Source: Harmothoe impar (lineage: Eukaryota; Annelida; Polychaeta; Phyllodocida; Polynoidae). Taken from it: 64,000 bases of DNA. The position numbers and the translations under genes are program-made. The stretch covers positions 10,054,861 through 10,118,860 of the forward strand of contig OX381716.1 of the NCBI GenBank assembly GCA_947462335.1, read 5' to 3'. Below are positions 34,616 through 44,603 of the stretch, piece by piece (position 1 is the stretch's first letter; each line of letters starts with the position of its first letter). The notes beneath the pieces are model-generated. The model saw nothing but the letters and a program-made list of their open reading frames with translations, ran no database searches and was not told the DNA's origin.

Positions 34616-35938
34616 ATGCAGGAATATAAATTCAGTGAAAGTGAAGAGGGGTTTTCCTCTAAACTTGCTGTATTCGAATCACCTAAAATGGATACATCAA
34701 TTTTAGACACTGAACGTGTCAGGTATTACCCAAAATCAGCAATAAATGCAGGATCACCCATAGGTTTTCGTATAGAACCTTATACCAGTGGATATATTGA
34801 CGGTTCAGCCAGCTCCATGACGATTGAAATGAAAATAACCAAAGGTGTTGACGATGAGGTGGATGAAACAGACCTAGTTACCCTGACTAATCTCCCTCTT
34901 ACTAGTGTTTTCAGTCAAGTTGGAGTCACCATGTCAGGTACTGAGGTAAATCCTGATGTAGGATCTATGTTTCCATATAAAAATTACATGGAAATGATTC
35001 TTACTGTTGACAAGGAAGCAAAGACCTCACTGGGTGAACAACGTGGTTATTTCCAAGACAGTACGGAAGCAGTGGGCACATCAACACCAACTACTTCGGC
35101 CGTTAAACCTAACGCAGGACTTATAGCACGACATGCATTGACAAAGACTGGGAAATCTATAGTAGTAAAGGGACCTATTGGATTGGAATACATAGAAAAA
35201 TTGAATAAATTTTTAGTAAATGGACTGAATGTATATCTTACTTTCTATCAGGCTTTGGATGCATTCCGTTTGATATCAAGTAGTGCTGACACTAGATACA
35301 AAGTGTCAATATTAAATATGTACCTTACAGTCACTTATGTTAAAATAAGAGCAGAGGTATTAGTGCGTCACAGCGAGTTGTTAGCGAATGGAAAAAAAGC
35401 AATATATGGTTATCCAAGAGTTTACATGAGAAATCATGTTATTCCAGCGCAAGTTAACTCTTTTTCAATATCTCAAGTTCTAGCAGATCGAATCCCGAGT
35501 TTACTTGTACTCGGCTTAGTAGATTCCGATGCTTTCACTGGAAATTACACAAAGTCACCTTATAATTTTGAACATTTCAACCTGAACTACGTCTCTCTCC
35601 AAGTAGGATCACACAGCGTTCCGGATCGACCTATGGAACCTGACTTTGAGAACAACAATTTTGCTGAAGAATATGAAGCTTTTCTAGCTGTCACTAGAGG
35701 ACAGGGTAGCTCATTCTCTAAAAAAGATTTTGCCAATGGAAATTGTCTCTTCTGTTTCAACGTGCAAAGTCATCTTGACTTACAGGATGGAGTATTTCCC
35801 GTTATAAGAAAGGCTAATACTCGACTGGAAATTAGGTTTAAGACAAATTTAACCAAATCAGTAGTAGCGGTGATATACATGTTGACTCCAGGGTTGTACA
35901 CAGTATCTGAGACACGCATGGTAACAGTTGAATATTAG
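34616..35938 (+). CDS. Major capsid protein, double jelly-roll
   Basis: 440 residues. 'VRYYPKSAINAGSPIGFRIEP' near the N-terminus, 'SVFSQVGVTMSGTEVNP' and 'YPYKNYMEMIL'-like context (PYKNYMEMIL, about 34976), 'YGYPRVYMRN' and 'FSISQVLADRIPSLLVLGLVD' in the second half are the conserved features of Polinton hexon-like capsid proteins. Trimer-forming double jelly-roll folds are known for this family. Followed by AATAAA at 35960-35965. Intact; last + strand gene of the structural block. Confidence 0.92.
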   Translation: MQEYKFSESEEGFSSKLAVFESPKMDTSILDTERVRYYPKSAINAGSPIGFRIEPYTSGYIDGSASSMTIEMKITKGVDDEVDETDLVTLTNLPLTSVFSQVGVTMSGTEVNPDVGSMFPYKNYMEMILTVDKEAKTSLGEQRGYFQDSTEAVGTSTPTTSAVKPNAGLIARHALTKTGKSIVVKGPIGLEYIEKLNKFLVNGLNVYLTFYQALDAFRLISSSADTRYKVSILNMYLTVTYVKIRAEVLVRHSELLANGKKAIYGYPRVYMRNHVIPAQVNSFSISQVLADRIPSLLVLGLVDSDAFTGNYTKSPYNFEHFNLNYVSLQVGSHSVPDRPMEPDFENNNFAEEYEAFLAVTRGQGSSFSKKDFANGNCLFCFNVQSHLDLQDGVFPVIRKANTRLEIRFKTNLTKSVVAVIYMLTPGLYTVSETRMVTVEY

Positions 35939-35959
35939 ATTTTGATATTTCATGCAGGA

Positions 35960-35965
35960 AATAAA
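35960..35965 (+). terminator. Poly(A) signal after major capsid gene
   Basis: AATAAA 22 bp after the stop of the major capsid gene; the only perfect one near the end of the structural block. Confidence 0.7.
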
Positions 35966-36112
35966 ATATGTGAAATAACAATATAGTATGCCATGAAATG
36001 TAATGATATATAATGTGTATGTCATGGTGATGGGATATTGTATTATAATATTTACTCAATGTTTAACATATGAATGGAAATATATAGATTTAAACAAAAT
36101 AATATACTCACA

Positions 36113-39100
36113 TTACATTTCACTCTCCGCTTCGCGGCTTGAGCTCTGCACCTCCACTCTCTCCATTTGAAGATGGACGGTACCGGTACCGCTGTCATTC
36201 CCGAGTGAAGAGTCGTCTTCTCCTGGGCCGAGCCAGATGGGGTCACGTTGTCTCCTGAGTTGTCGTTCAATTCGTTTTCTATGAAATATAAAATAAAAAT
36301 TAGATAAAAATTTAAATAAAAAAAATGAATACAATAAACATCAATGTCTGGGAAATGAATTATTTTATTTCTTGTTCATTTGTATTATAATCAAAGAAAT
36401 TCATGCAGTTTATTTCATGCTATCAATATATCATGCTGTGATGCCAATCATGTCATACTTTAGTTTCATCATGCAAAAGCAGTATGAGTAGAGAAATATA
36501 CCGTAAAATTATATGAAGCATCGGTTATAGTGGTATAAATTAGTAATAAAATTATCCTAAAGCATATACAGGGTGGGTTATACTTTTATCACATGCTAGG
36601 TCATCAGTTATACTATATATTATTGTTACATGTGGGAATTTCCAGAAGATAACATATGAATTTACTTCAGGGCAGCTATGTTAGTATTATTTTCTACTCA
36701 CGACATGCAGAGGGTTTACGGTCCACCCACCGCCTATAGTAACAGCCCAGTACCACCAATACCAGGATAACGAGTGTAGAACCAATTCCACTGACCAGTG
36801 GAGTAACAAAGTTCGGTGTCATGTAACCATCGTTCTATGAGGAAAGCATACAATATATATTTCAGATATTTGCATTGTGTGTCATAATGTAAATGATGAA
36901 ATAAGAAGAGAAATAATGACATTTTTATGTTTACCATGGCTAATGTTACTGTCAAAATATGACATGTAAAAAGGTAAGGTACTATGCAGCTATAATGTGA
37001 ATAACATGCATGTATGGTTCAATAAAATTGTATTCGGAAATATATATTTCATCAATATATATGATATTTGTGATATAGGTCCTATATGATAAGAATATTA
37101 TATTCGGGCATGCATCACCTTTTCGTGGTGCAGATTGGTAATTTTTGTTTCGGGTGTACTTTGGCTGTTCATGATCGTGCTATATGTTTCCTCATCTTGA
37201 TTCCCATTCTGTAAAAATAATTTTTATACTAATAAATATTAAATTTCAATAAATTAAAATAAATACTACCTGATTCAATATCATAGAAATTAAACTTTTA
37301 TTTCTTTCCTTCATCATTCTTGTAATACATTGTATTCCATGCTGAACTAAATGGAATACCTAAAGTAATATGAGGAATGTTTCCCATTTATTTCTTTATA
37401 CCAAAATTACGAACAACGTGAAGTTGTTTCATATGATATAACATGGCATCCATTTTGTGATAAGTTGCTGAGCACATTTGACACTTATATGTGACGGTAC
37501 TATGGTAGTAATTCATGTGACGATGGAGAGAAGAATTGGAAAAGAAACGAAATCCACACTCCATGCACGTCAAACCTGCCTGGGTTCCCACATCTTTTGT
37601 TTTTGGTACGCTGGTAATGGTTAGTGGAACGTACATGACCTGTATAAGATCGTCAATCATACTGGTAATTGTCTCGTCATAGGATACAGTTGAGGATATG
37701 TTTTGAGATGTAATCTACAAAATAAAAAAACTTTGAAAAAAAGAACACAAAAAAGAAACCATTGTTATGATGCACATGAGAATTCCCTATATAATAAGTT
37801 TTGCCTTATTTTGCACTTTCTTTACAACAATGTCATGTGAAGTTTTGAGATGGCATGTCAAACCAGCCATGGTAGTGTAGCCTACTTTACAGTGAAGGCA
37901 TCTGAATGGTAAAAAAGCATGTCTTATTCTGTTATGTCTCAAAAGTGCTGAACTCGTAAGGAAAGACAAGTCACATTTGAAACATGAAAACCCTGCTTGA
38001 GTGCTAACATTTTTTCTTTCTGTGATGTTTTGAATCTTTACAGGAACATGCATTGAAGAGATTAACTCCTTTATCATGACACATACTGAGTCATCTGCAG
38101 CTTCTTCTTGAGACTTTAACACTTCATCAGCATTTGGTGTGACAACCCCTGCTTCAGTGAAACTTAGTACGGTATGAGTTGTTACATCATGTTCCATCTC
38201 GGCCATCTCAGTCATAGTTGGAGTGGTAGACAAAAGATCATGTTCTACCACGGATGTAACTGTGGACATATTCTCCTCCACCGAAATGTTGTCATCATTC
38301 ATAGTGAAAAAAGTAGGAGCGTACATCTAAAGTAAGTAATAAAAATAAATAAATAAAATAAATAATATTTAAGTAGTATATATTAAGTTTAAATGCGATA
38401 TGTCATAAATATATAATTGAATATGTCTGACATTTTACAGTATATCATTTGATATATATACATTAATCAGAATGTACATTTCGACATTAAGATGATGAAG
38501 ATTTATATTTGGTATGTAGAACATTTCCCACCCACCCACCCTTTTTTCAGTTTTATCACAGATTTAGTTTAAAAGATATAGTCATCTCTATACAGTACCA
38601 AAAGTTATAACTTAAATAGTGTAACCTTTGTTTCGAAATATATCGTAGAAATAGGTTTAAATTTGAAATATTTGTCAAAATTCATAATACCCAGTAGCTG
38701 TGAGTGAGCTTTTTTGTCACTCTCATTCTGTGTGTGTGTGTGTGTGTCTGTGTGTCTGTGTGTCTGCGTGTATTACAGTGGGTAGATGTGTGTGTGTGTC
38801 TGTGTGTCTGTGTATGTCAGAGGCTGTGACTGAGAGCATGTATGGATGTACGCCTGTGTATCAAATTATAATTGTGACTATGTGTGTATGTGTCTGTAGC
38901 TGTTTCTGTCTGTGTGCACTATGTATAGTGTAATATATCGTGGAAACTAAGTCTGTCTGTCAGTCATTCAGTCATATGATAGTGCAGAAAAATGGGACTG
39001 CGTGATTCAGTCATCCCTGTTTATACTGCTTTATACATGTATTATCGCTCAGTGATCACTCACCTTACAGTCTGTTTCGAAATGAACTTGCGGGAAGTCT

Positions 39101-39405
39101 TGTTGTAATTCAGTCATATAATGACAAGGCTGCTCTAATTGTTCTGTCAATATGACCCGACGTACAGTATTGAACACGCGAAGAAAGCGTCTGAGCACAG
39201 TGTCAGAAAGAGCTGACCCGCGCAAATCAGCCAAAGTGGCCGGGTTTTCTCTCAGCGGGTATAGTTTGCTAACCAACACATCAGGAAGCGTGACTACTCC
39301 TCTACAACTTATGTATCCGCCTAAGCATTCACACATTGTATGTCCAGAACATGGCATTCCTTCTGCATTAACAAGCAGTGTGATTGAAATCCAAATAAAA
39401 AGCAT
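36113..39405 (-). CDS. Spliced LRRNT-like type I membrane protein (receptor-like)
   Basis: Four exons on the minus strand joined in compatible phases. Exon 1, 39405-39064: ATG, signal peptide 'LFIWISITLLVNAEG', then C-x5-C-x-C-x6-C (PCSGHTMCECLGGYISC), the LRRNT cap pattern, followed by one or two degenerate leucine-rich units and two more Cys; donor AAG|GTGAGT. Exon 2, 37208-37119: Thr/Ser-rich stalk. Exon 3, 36834-36731: transmembrane helix IGSTLVILVLVVLGCYY; donor G|GTGGGT keeps the frame (a stronger GTGAGT at 36701 would lead to another frame). Exon 4, 36278-36113: Arg-rich then acidic cytoplasmic tail ending at TAA. The large intron holds two zinc-finger exons. Likely surface-located; ligand unknown. 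Each exon is well supported, their joining is inferred. Confidence 0.6.
37388..37714 (-). CDS. C2H2 zinc-finger protein/exon 2 (paralogue)
   Basis: Open from an acceptor TTTTATTTTGTAG (about 37715) to TAA at 37388. Two C2H2 fingers: CMEC...HRHMNYYH and CQMC...HMKQLH. Preceded by MIDDLIQVMYVPL and a V-x-TQAG motif shared with the neighbouring 37787-38326 exon, so the two are tandem duplicates. AATAAA overlaps the stop, which suggests a terminal exon. Probably a nuclear DNA- or RNA-binding regulator; the start codon is either the internal ATG at 37660 or supplied by an upstream exon. Confidence 0.6.
   Translation of the reverse strand: MTSQNISSTVSYDETITSMIDDLIQVMYVPLTITSVPKTKDVGTQAGLTCMECGFRFFSNSSLHRHMNYYHSTVTYKCQMCSATYHKMDAMLYHMKQLHVVRNFGIKK
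37787..38326 (-). CDS. C2H2 zinc-finger protein/exon 1 (paralogue)
   Basis: 179 codons from ATG 38326, which directly follows a good acceptor (TTACTTTAG). An acidic Thr/Glu/Val-rich N-terminal half is followed by two C2H2 fingers: CFKC...LRHNRIRH and CLHC...CHLKTSH. It aligns with the 37388 unit over MIxxLI..M.VP and V.TQAG. The acidic half could be an activation domain. A possible donor (GTT|GTAAAG near 37816) would join it in phase to the second zinc-finger exon, giving a four-finger protein. Lies in the large intron of the LRRNT-like gene, same strand. Confidence 0.6.
   Translation of the reverse strand: MYAPTFFTMNDDNISVEENMSTVTSVVEHDLLSTTPTMTEMAEMEHDVTTHTVLSFTEAGVVTPNADEVLKSQEEAADDSVCVMIKELISSMHVPVKIQNITERKNVSTQAGFSCFKCDLSFLTSSALLRHNRIRHAFLPFRCLHCKVGYTTMAGLTCHLKTSHDIVVKKVQNKAKLII
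38327..39063. other. Intronic spacer with (TG)n repeat
   Basis: A/T-rich sequence within the large minus-strand intron. A (TG)n-type microsatellite with CTG interruptions lies at about 38731-38815 and produces a spurious Cys/Val ORF. No gene seen. Confidence 0.6.
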
Positions 39406-39509
39406 TCTGACTAGTGTGAACGTGTTTCTTGTTGTGAATCGATCTGACCACTCTCAGTGTCACTTCCGGTTCCAGACAGAGAGAGGAAGTATGGCAAGCC
39501 GGTGCACTT

Positions 39510-39526
39510 GTTTATTTTATTTTTTA
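39510..39526 (-). promoter_or_regulatory. Possible TATA-like element of LRRNT-like gene
   Basis: On the minus strand the sequence reads ATAAAAAATAAAATAAA about 105-120 bp upstream of the ATG; an ACCGGAAGT (Ets-type) motif follows near 39466. Suggestive only. Confidence 0.35.
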
Positions 39527-39609
39527 TGAAATACTGCAATGCCATTGCTTTAACCAAACAGCGCGGTATATCACACCCCACGTGAAATAACCCATATCCG
39601 TATTTCATG

Positions 39610-40810
39610 GCCTTGTGACGTCATGAAAATGGTGGTTTGTTTACATTTGAACGATGTAGAAAAAGACTAGTTTAACCCCTTCACTCCCTACAGGACGTAA
39701 TACTTGAATATTAATAGAAAAAAGGTTAAAAAAATATACACAAAGGCACACTTGTTTTTGGTCTTTTAGGGGGTTATTTCACTTGTTCACCCTCGGGTCT
39801 CATTTCACTCGATCTGCCGCCTGTTGAAATACAGCCCCAGGGTCAACTCGTGAAATAAATAGATTTAATATGTTTTACAAGATTAGTATAAGTCCATGTT
39901 TATTTGAAACCCAGACTTTTAAAAATATTTCTGACAAAATGACTGGGGGTGGATGTTATATACTATGATGCACTGTTAGAACGGCTTTCCATAATGAGGA
40001 AAGGTCAAGGTCGTATTTTGTGACTGTGCAAAGAGTATTGTAAAGACACCGCAAAGATAACTGTGAGTAGAACTACTTTCAATATATGATGAAACTGTAA
40101 TATGCTAATACAAAAGGAAGAAAATGCAGTTTTGTAACATGGGGGAGGTCAACATGTGGGAGTTGTTTGTCGCAGTGCTATCATGGTCGTATGTCAGTGG
40201 GATGTGTGAACAGCTGTTCAGTGTGAACGTTTGTTTATATGGGAATGTAAACACACAGTTGTGAGGTGGTGGGGGTCATGACCATGCCCTGACGTATAAT
40301 TAGTTTTATGTGTGCAATAGATACTGGTTGTATACAGTACAGTGGAAAATGTGTAATGTTGCAAGTAAAGTGCAAACGTATATTTCACCCAAAGATAAAA
40401 TAAATATACACACCTGACACCGATAGAAATCAGTCTTGACAATAGTACCCCGAAGAAGGAGGGGACAAGATGAGTAAACCTTATATAGAAAATATGGGCT
40501 CATTGTAATCGTGACGTAAATTTTTATTAGTATGTATAATGCAAATACAGTAAGTCGGCTGATGTACATACAACAGTAGTAATTTTATGAGGATGTCACT
40601 TGCTGCTCAATGCCAGTATCACTACCCAAGAAGAAAATGTTTTATTCATAAGGTATATGATGCATGCATGCAAGACAATAGTGAGAGCTAACTCATATTG
40701 CATTCTCTGTATATTTATGATATGTTGAGGGAAGCAGGAATATCAATACAATAGCAGTACTGCTTGTGAGCATTTCCTCCTACATCGATATGAATGTATT
40801 AATTTAAAAC
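39610..40810. other. Gene-free stretch between divergent right-arm genes
   Basis: 1.2 kb between the minus-strand LRRNT-like gene and the + strand Pro-rich gene, which point away from each other. It contains a TGACGTCA-type site near 39616 and short non-significant ORFs. Likely a bidirectional regulatory region (inference). Confidence 0.45.
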
Positions 40811-40815
40811 AGAAT

Positions 40816-40824
40816 GATATATAA
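40816..40824 (+). promoter_or_regulatory. TATA box of Pro-rich gene
   Basis: ATATATAAG in 'atgatatataagactc', about 125 bp upstream of the first ATG (40944). Confidence 0.65.
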
Positions 40825-40943
40825 GACTCATTGACTGCAGTCCCTGCTCATACTTTGAGTACTTGATGCACCGGTATACACAGTCCTCTACCGGTATCCA
40901 AAGTGATTCAACAATAATAGCAGTCCAGATTGAAAAGATCTGA

Positions 40944-42414
40944 ATGTGGGAACCAATGGCTACCGGTAATACTGCAACACCGGGGGTGTGGGAAAACAGT
41001 GTGGATCAGGTGTTGATCGACATAGAAGGTGATGTAAGGTGAGTAATATATTATATTTGTTTTTGGACTATTTAAGAAAGGTTATTTTCATATTTATTTC
41101 AAACATTATTGATTTATGATTAGGGAAATGTACATGAATGAAATATGTAATATTTGTAAAAGATGGATTTTTTTCTGTTTTATTCCAGGCATGCCTTGCA
41201 TAGCATAAACGAGCTGTCATCATGCATGAACAGCATGTTAGGGGGAATAACTGCAAACTGGATCCCTAGTGATTCTATCAGGACAAAGATTCTAGATGCC
41301 ACTTGGTCCTATAGGCATTCCATGTTAGGGGTTCAAGATCTCATCATGAGCTCCCACCGTACACTAAGATTTCTCACAGTGACCTCCTCCCCGTGTACTC
41401 TAGGAGCTTATGGGGGGCCTATGTTTATTAGGCAGAGTAAAAATCGAAACAAAATGATAAGCAGTGTGAAAGAAACACATCAGCATATCATTAATTTACG
41501 ACAGGTACCTCCTCCAGTAAAGGAGATGGGATTGACTCCTTCCCCTCAATACAACTGTCCGAGTCCCAGCAACAGGACCCATGACCTACCTACTGCACCA
41601 GGCTTTGGCAGGACAGGCTCAGCTGGAAATAATCAGAGCTGTATAAATGAGAGGGGCACTCCAGTTGTGATCCCAATTCCTTCTCTGAATAGATTCTCCA
41701 CTCCTACTCAAATACCCCCTCACCTTACTCCATATCATCAACCACATCCAACACCTCACTCTCAATGGATAGGAAACCCACGTTACCCGCCCCCTCCTAT
41801 TCCATGTGCAAAATATGGGGTAGAAAAAACAACTGAACATAGTTCTGGCAATGTACATCCTACTCCATTATACAATCATTGGAATGGAAATACCGTGATG
41901 ATGCCTATACCAAACAAAGGTCGTCCACCTGTTCCATGCTATGTGAATAAGGCTGATTCCACCCTCCCTTTCACCTCTCATCCCTCTACCTCTCATCTAC
42001 CCCCTGTGCAGAACCATCAGATTTTGAACTCTCCATACTCTCCAACACAATCCCCTCTGCCCTTTCCACAAAATGACCCCACATGCAATGATAGTCCAAG
42101 TAAGATTGTTGCTGATGACCACTACATTCATGTGCATGATGACGACGATGATGATGATGATGATGATGCAGGAAGCATAGTTGAACAGAGAATGCTGGAT
42201 GCTGACAATACATATTACGACAATGATTACACGATTGAAAACGTAAGGTTCATTTTTGAAAAGTTATGCTGTAACATATTTTAATGTTTTTTAATTCAAT
42301 CAAAATGATTAATTTAAACCAATTTGATTTAATCATGATATAAAGATGAGGTACGAAAACGAAAAATAATTAATGTATTTACAGCACACATTGATCTTAT
42401 TACAGGGAATATAA
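40944..42414 (+). CDS. Spliced Pro-rich, Asp-tract protein of the right arm
   Basis: Exons 40944-41038 (ATG with an in-frame TGA immediately upstream; a second in-frame ATG at 40956; donor AAG|GTGAGT), 41189-42242 (acceptor TTTTATTCCAG; donor AAC|GTAAGG) and a very short last exon ending TAA at 42412-42414. Phase is kept across the first intron. About 385 residues: a helical N-terminal ~110 residues (VDQVLIDIEGDVR, then ALHSINELSSCMNSML), a long Pro/Ser/His/Asn-rich disordered part, and a run of ten Asp (about 42140-42169) near the C-terminus. Not recognised. It converges on the PC4-like gene. Start, first splice and TATA agree; the last exon is the weakest part. Confidence 0.65.
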
Positions 42415-42540
42415 AGAGTGCAGAGAAGTGGAGAAGAGAGAAAAGATATGAAAGAATACCCAAGATGTCCGTCAGCCTGAACGTATGCAGTGCAGGATAA
42501 AGATCAAATCATGACAAGATTAACATCGGAATTGATATAT

Positions 42541-42546
42541 TTTATT
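42541..42546 (-). terminator. Poly(A) signal of PC4-like gene
   Basis: AATAAA on the minus strand (TTTATT on +) about 92 bp after the stop at 42638. Confidence 0.65.
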
Positions 42547-42637
42547 CTTAACATTCAGCACGTATAATGATAATATAGAAATGGTTGATTTCTAGTTGTT
42601 GATGTTGATATGGTTGCTGATGTTCATGGCATGGTTC

Positions 42638-44156
42638 TCACTGGATGCAAACCACCTCTTCCTCCTCCTCCTTGTCCTTCTCATCCTTGCGTGAGTGATC
42701 CAACCTCGCTCTCTCTGTCAGATGAAATAAAAATAATATTAATAAGGATGACCAGATATGAAATTATTTTTTTTATTAAATGTACATAATCATAAAGTCA
42801 ATGGAAAATAATGATGAAGTGATAAAGGTATAAATTATTGAAATGAAAAAGTATGATAAAACATTCCAGCGGTGAGACGATTTAAAAAAATGTACATAAC
42901 CATAAAGTCAGTAGAAAATAATGATGAAGTCATAAAGGTATAAATAATTGAAATGACAAGTATGATAAAACATACCAGCGGTGAGATGATTTTTATACGT
43001 CCTCTGCATAGGAAGTAACCCCTTGACGTTGCACATGGGACAGTCGGTCTCGTCATGGTCTGTTCTGTCACAACCGAACACATGCATAGCGTAGTCAGGG
43101 AAATGTTGTAGCAGATCATTTTGCATGAATTGTACAAACTTGTTGAACTGATCATAATTTAGCATGATACCATCCCTGCATGGTTTCAGGTCAGCCTCCG
43201 GATCCTGCTTAGTGGGCATAGGTTTATACCACTTTCTGATACTGACATGACACCTGTCTGGTTCAACAGTGAGAAACAGCATGGCCCCCAGATGTAATGC
43301 AAAACCTACGAAGTTGCTGTTATCAATAAGGCCTAATGATGTCATGATGTCCTCCATGGATGATTCTATCTGAGCCAGAGCATCAAAATTTAGAACTGAG
43401 CTGTACCTAGCTGCAGCCCTCTGAAGTTTGTCTATGGCATTTGTATGCCATAGACTAATTCGCATGAACCGATCATCTTTCCCCTGGGATATCTTTTCTA
43501 TATACAAATTTTGACCGAGACTGTGAAACAGTCTCTGAGGTTTTGGTGCAGGAGAAATTCCACTACTCATGTAAAGCCTGCGTCTACATGAGACACGCTT
43601 TACATGGTGGGGGTTCTGCTCTACCTGAATGGAATCAGGTTGAGCATGGGGCATGTTGTACTGAAACCGACTAAGTTTAGAGAAACACGGCCTCTTGGCT
43701 CTGAAAGGAGCAGACGGTATAGGGGGTATTTCCCGCTGTCCCAAAGAAGGGATGGGGGACAGCAGAATAGGTTCAGCTGTGAACCCTCGCCTCTAGGCCA
43801 GCGACTTGGTAGGCCCTGGAACATGTGGCGATGTGAGGTGACGATCTATTTCTATGATCGATACATCAGGAGGAGAGGATGTGATGAGGCGTGTTCCTTT
43901 GAAGTTGACTGCAGCGTGCTGGGAGACCTGTGAACTCTCTGTGTGCATTTCATTCTCATTGTCCTAGAAAGTTAAAACAGATATATGATGTATGAGAAAT
44001 ATCGAATGAGAGAGAGAGATAGGATGGAAAGCATCATAGTAAAGTGATATAAAATATACCAACCGATAAGTATACTTCATCTTGTGAGAAGGGTGAGGTA
44101 GACTGTGTATCACCGTCTGGAGATTCCAATTTTTCATGTTGATGAGATTCATCCAT
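42638..44156 (-). CDS. Spliced gene with PC4-like ssDNA-binding domain, in-frame TAG
   Basis: Exons 44156-44064, 43963-42976 and 42714-42638, phases compatible; TATA upstream and AATAAA downstream. Exon 2 carries a segment FLTVEPDRCHVSIRKWYKP ... LKPCRDGIMLNYDQFNKFV (about 43275-43125) that fits the PC4/Sub1 coactivator fold: beta strands, an (I/V)RK(W/Y)Y motif, then G-I-x-L and an amphipathic helix. A CDRTDHDETDCPMC cluster follows. The last exon is acidic (KDEKDKEEEEE). Role inferred: ssDNA binding in replication or late transcription. An in-frame TAG at 43795-43793 interrupts exon 2; I see no good intron around it, so it is probably a nonsense mutation. Confidence 0.62.
42778..43000. repeat. 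Tandem duplication of ~110 bp at exon 2 end of PC4-like gene
   Basis: The segment from 'aaatgtacataa(t/c)cataaagtca' to 'cagcggtgaga' is present twice (about 42778-42888 and 42889-43000). The duplicate includes an altered copy of the exon 2 donor region (CATTCCAGCGG instead of CATACCAGCGG), so only the original donor keeps GTATG. Confidence 0.85.
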
Positions 44157-44252
44157 AATGCTGGATAGATTATCTGGCTTTAAGATACGATGGTTTCCTT
44201 AGTATGAGCAGAGAGAATACAGGTGTGAGTGCATGGTGAAATATGCTCGGCT

Positions 44253-44261
44253 CTTTATATA
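44253..44261 (-). promoter_or_regulatory. TATA box of PC4-like gene
   Basis: On the minus strand TATATAAAG in 'ttctatataaagagcc', about 100 bp upstream of the ATG at 44156. Confidence 0.75.
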
Positions 44262-44478
44262 GAACCATGATGGAATAATGGTATACATCCCATCCCATTA
44301 TGTTTAACCTTTATATGTATGTGATGGTATATGATAATAATAGAAGATAATAAGTGGATTCTGTGTCAAGGGTGAAATAATAAAACCTGAGCAACATGTG
44401 TATACACCAAATGTATTTATAAGTGTAGGATATTTAACCACCCTCTGTTGCATTATGCATGAGATAAATCAGTGAATT

Positions 44479-44499
44479 GTTAAGGTTACTAACCTTAAC
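44479..44499 (-). repeat. Right subterminal palindrome
   Basis: GTTAAGGTTACTAACCTTAAC; counterpart of the palindrome at 22879-22899. An inverted 'tttatctcatgcataatgcaaca' unit lies beside it (about 44456-44478). Confidence 0.7.
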
Positions 44500-44603
44500 A
44501 CTGAGAAATGACAGGAGGGAATGAGGGCATATACAAATGAGGTATAGGTTTAGTTACCCGAACATTCTGACATGACCTCAAGTGAGTGTTGTCGCATATA
44601 AAT

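Noticed and set aside
34342..34710. Minus-strand ORF opposite the basic protein gene
   Set aside because: Phe/Leu-rich shadow of the Lys/Ser-rich sense frame.
38700..38933. Cys/Val-rich ORF
   Set aside because: Produced by a (TG)n microsatellite inside an intron.
41986..42213. His-rich minus-strand ORF (HHHHHHH)
   Set aside because: Antisense of the Asp tract of the spliced + strand gene.
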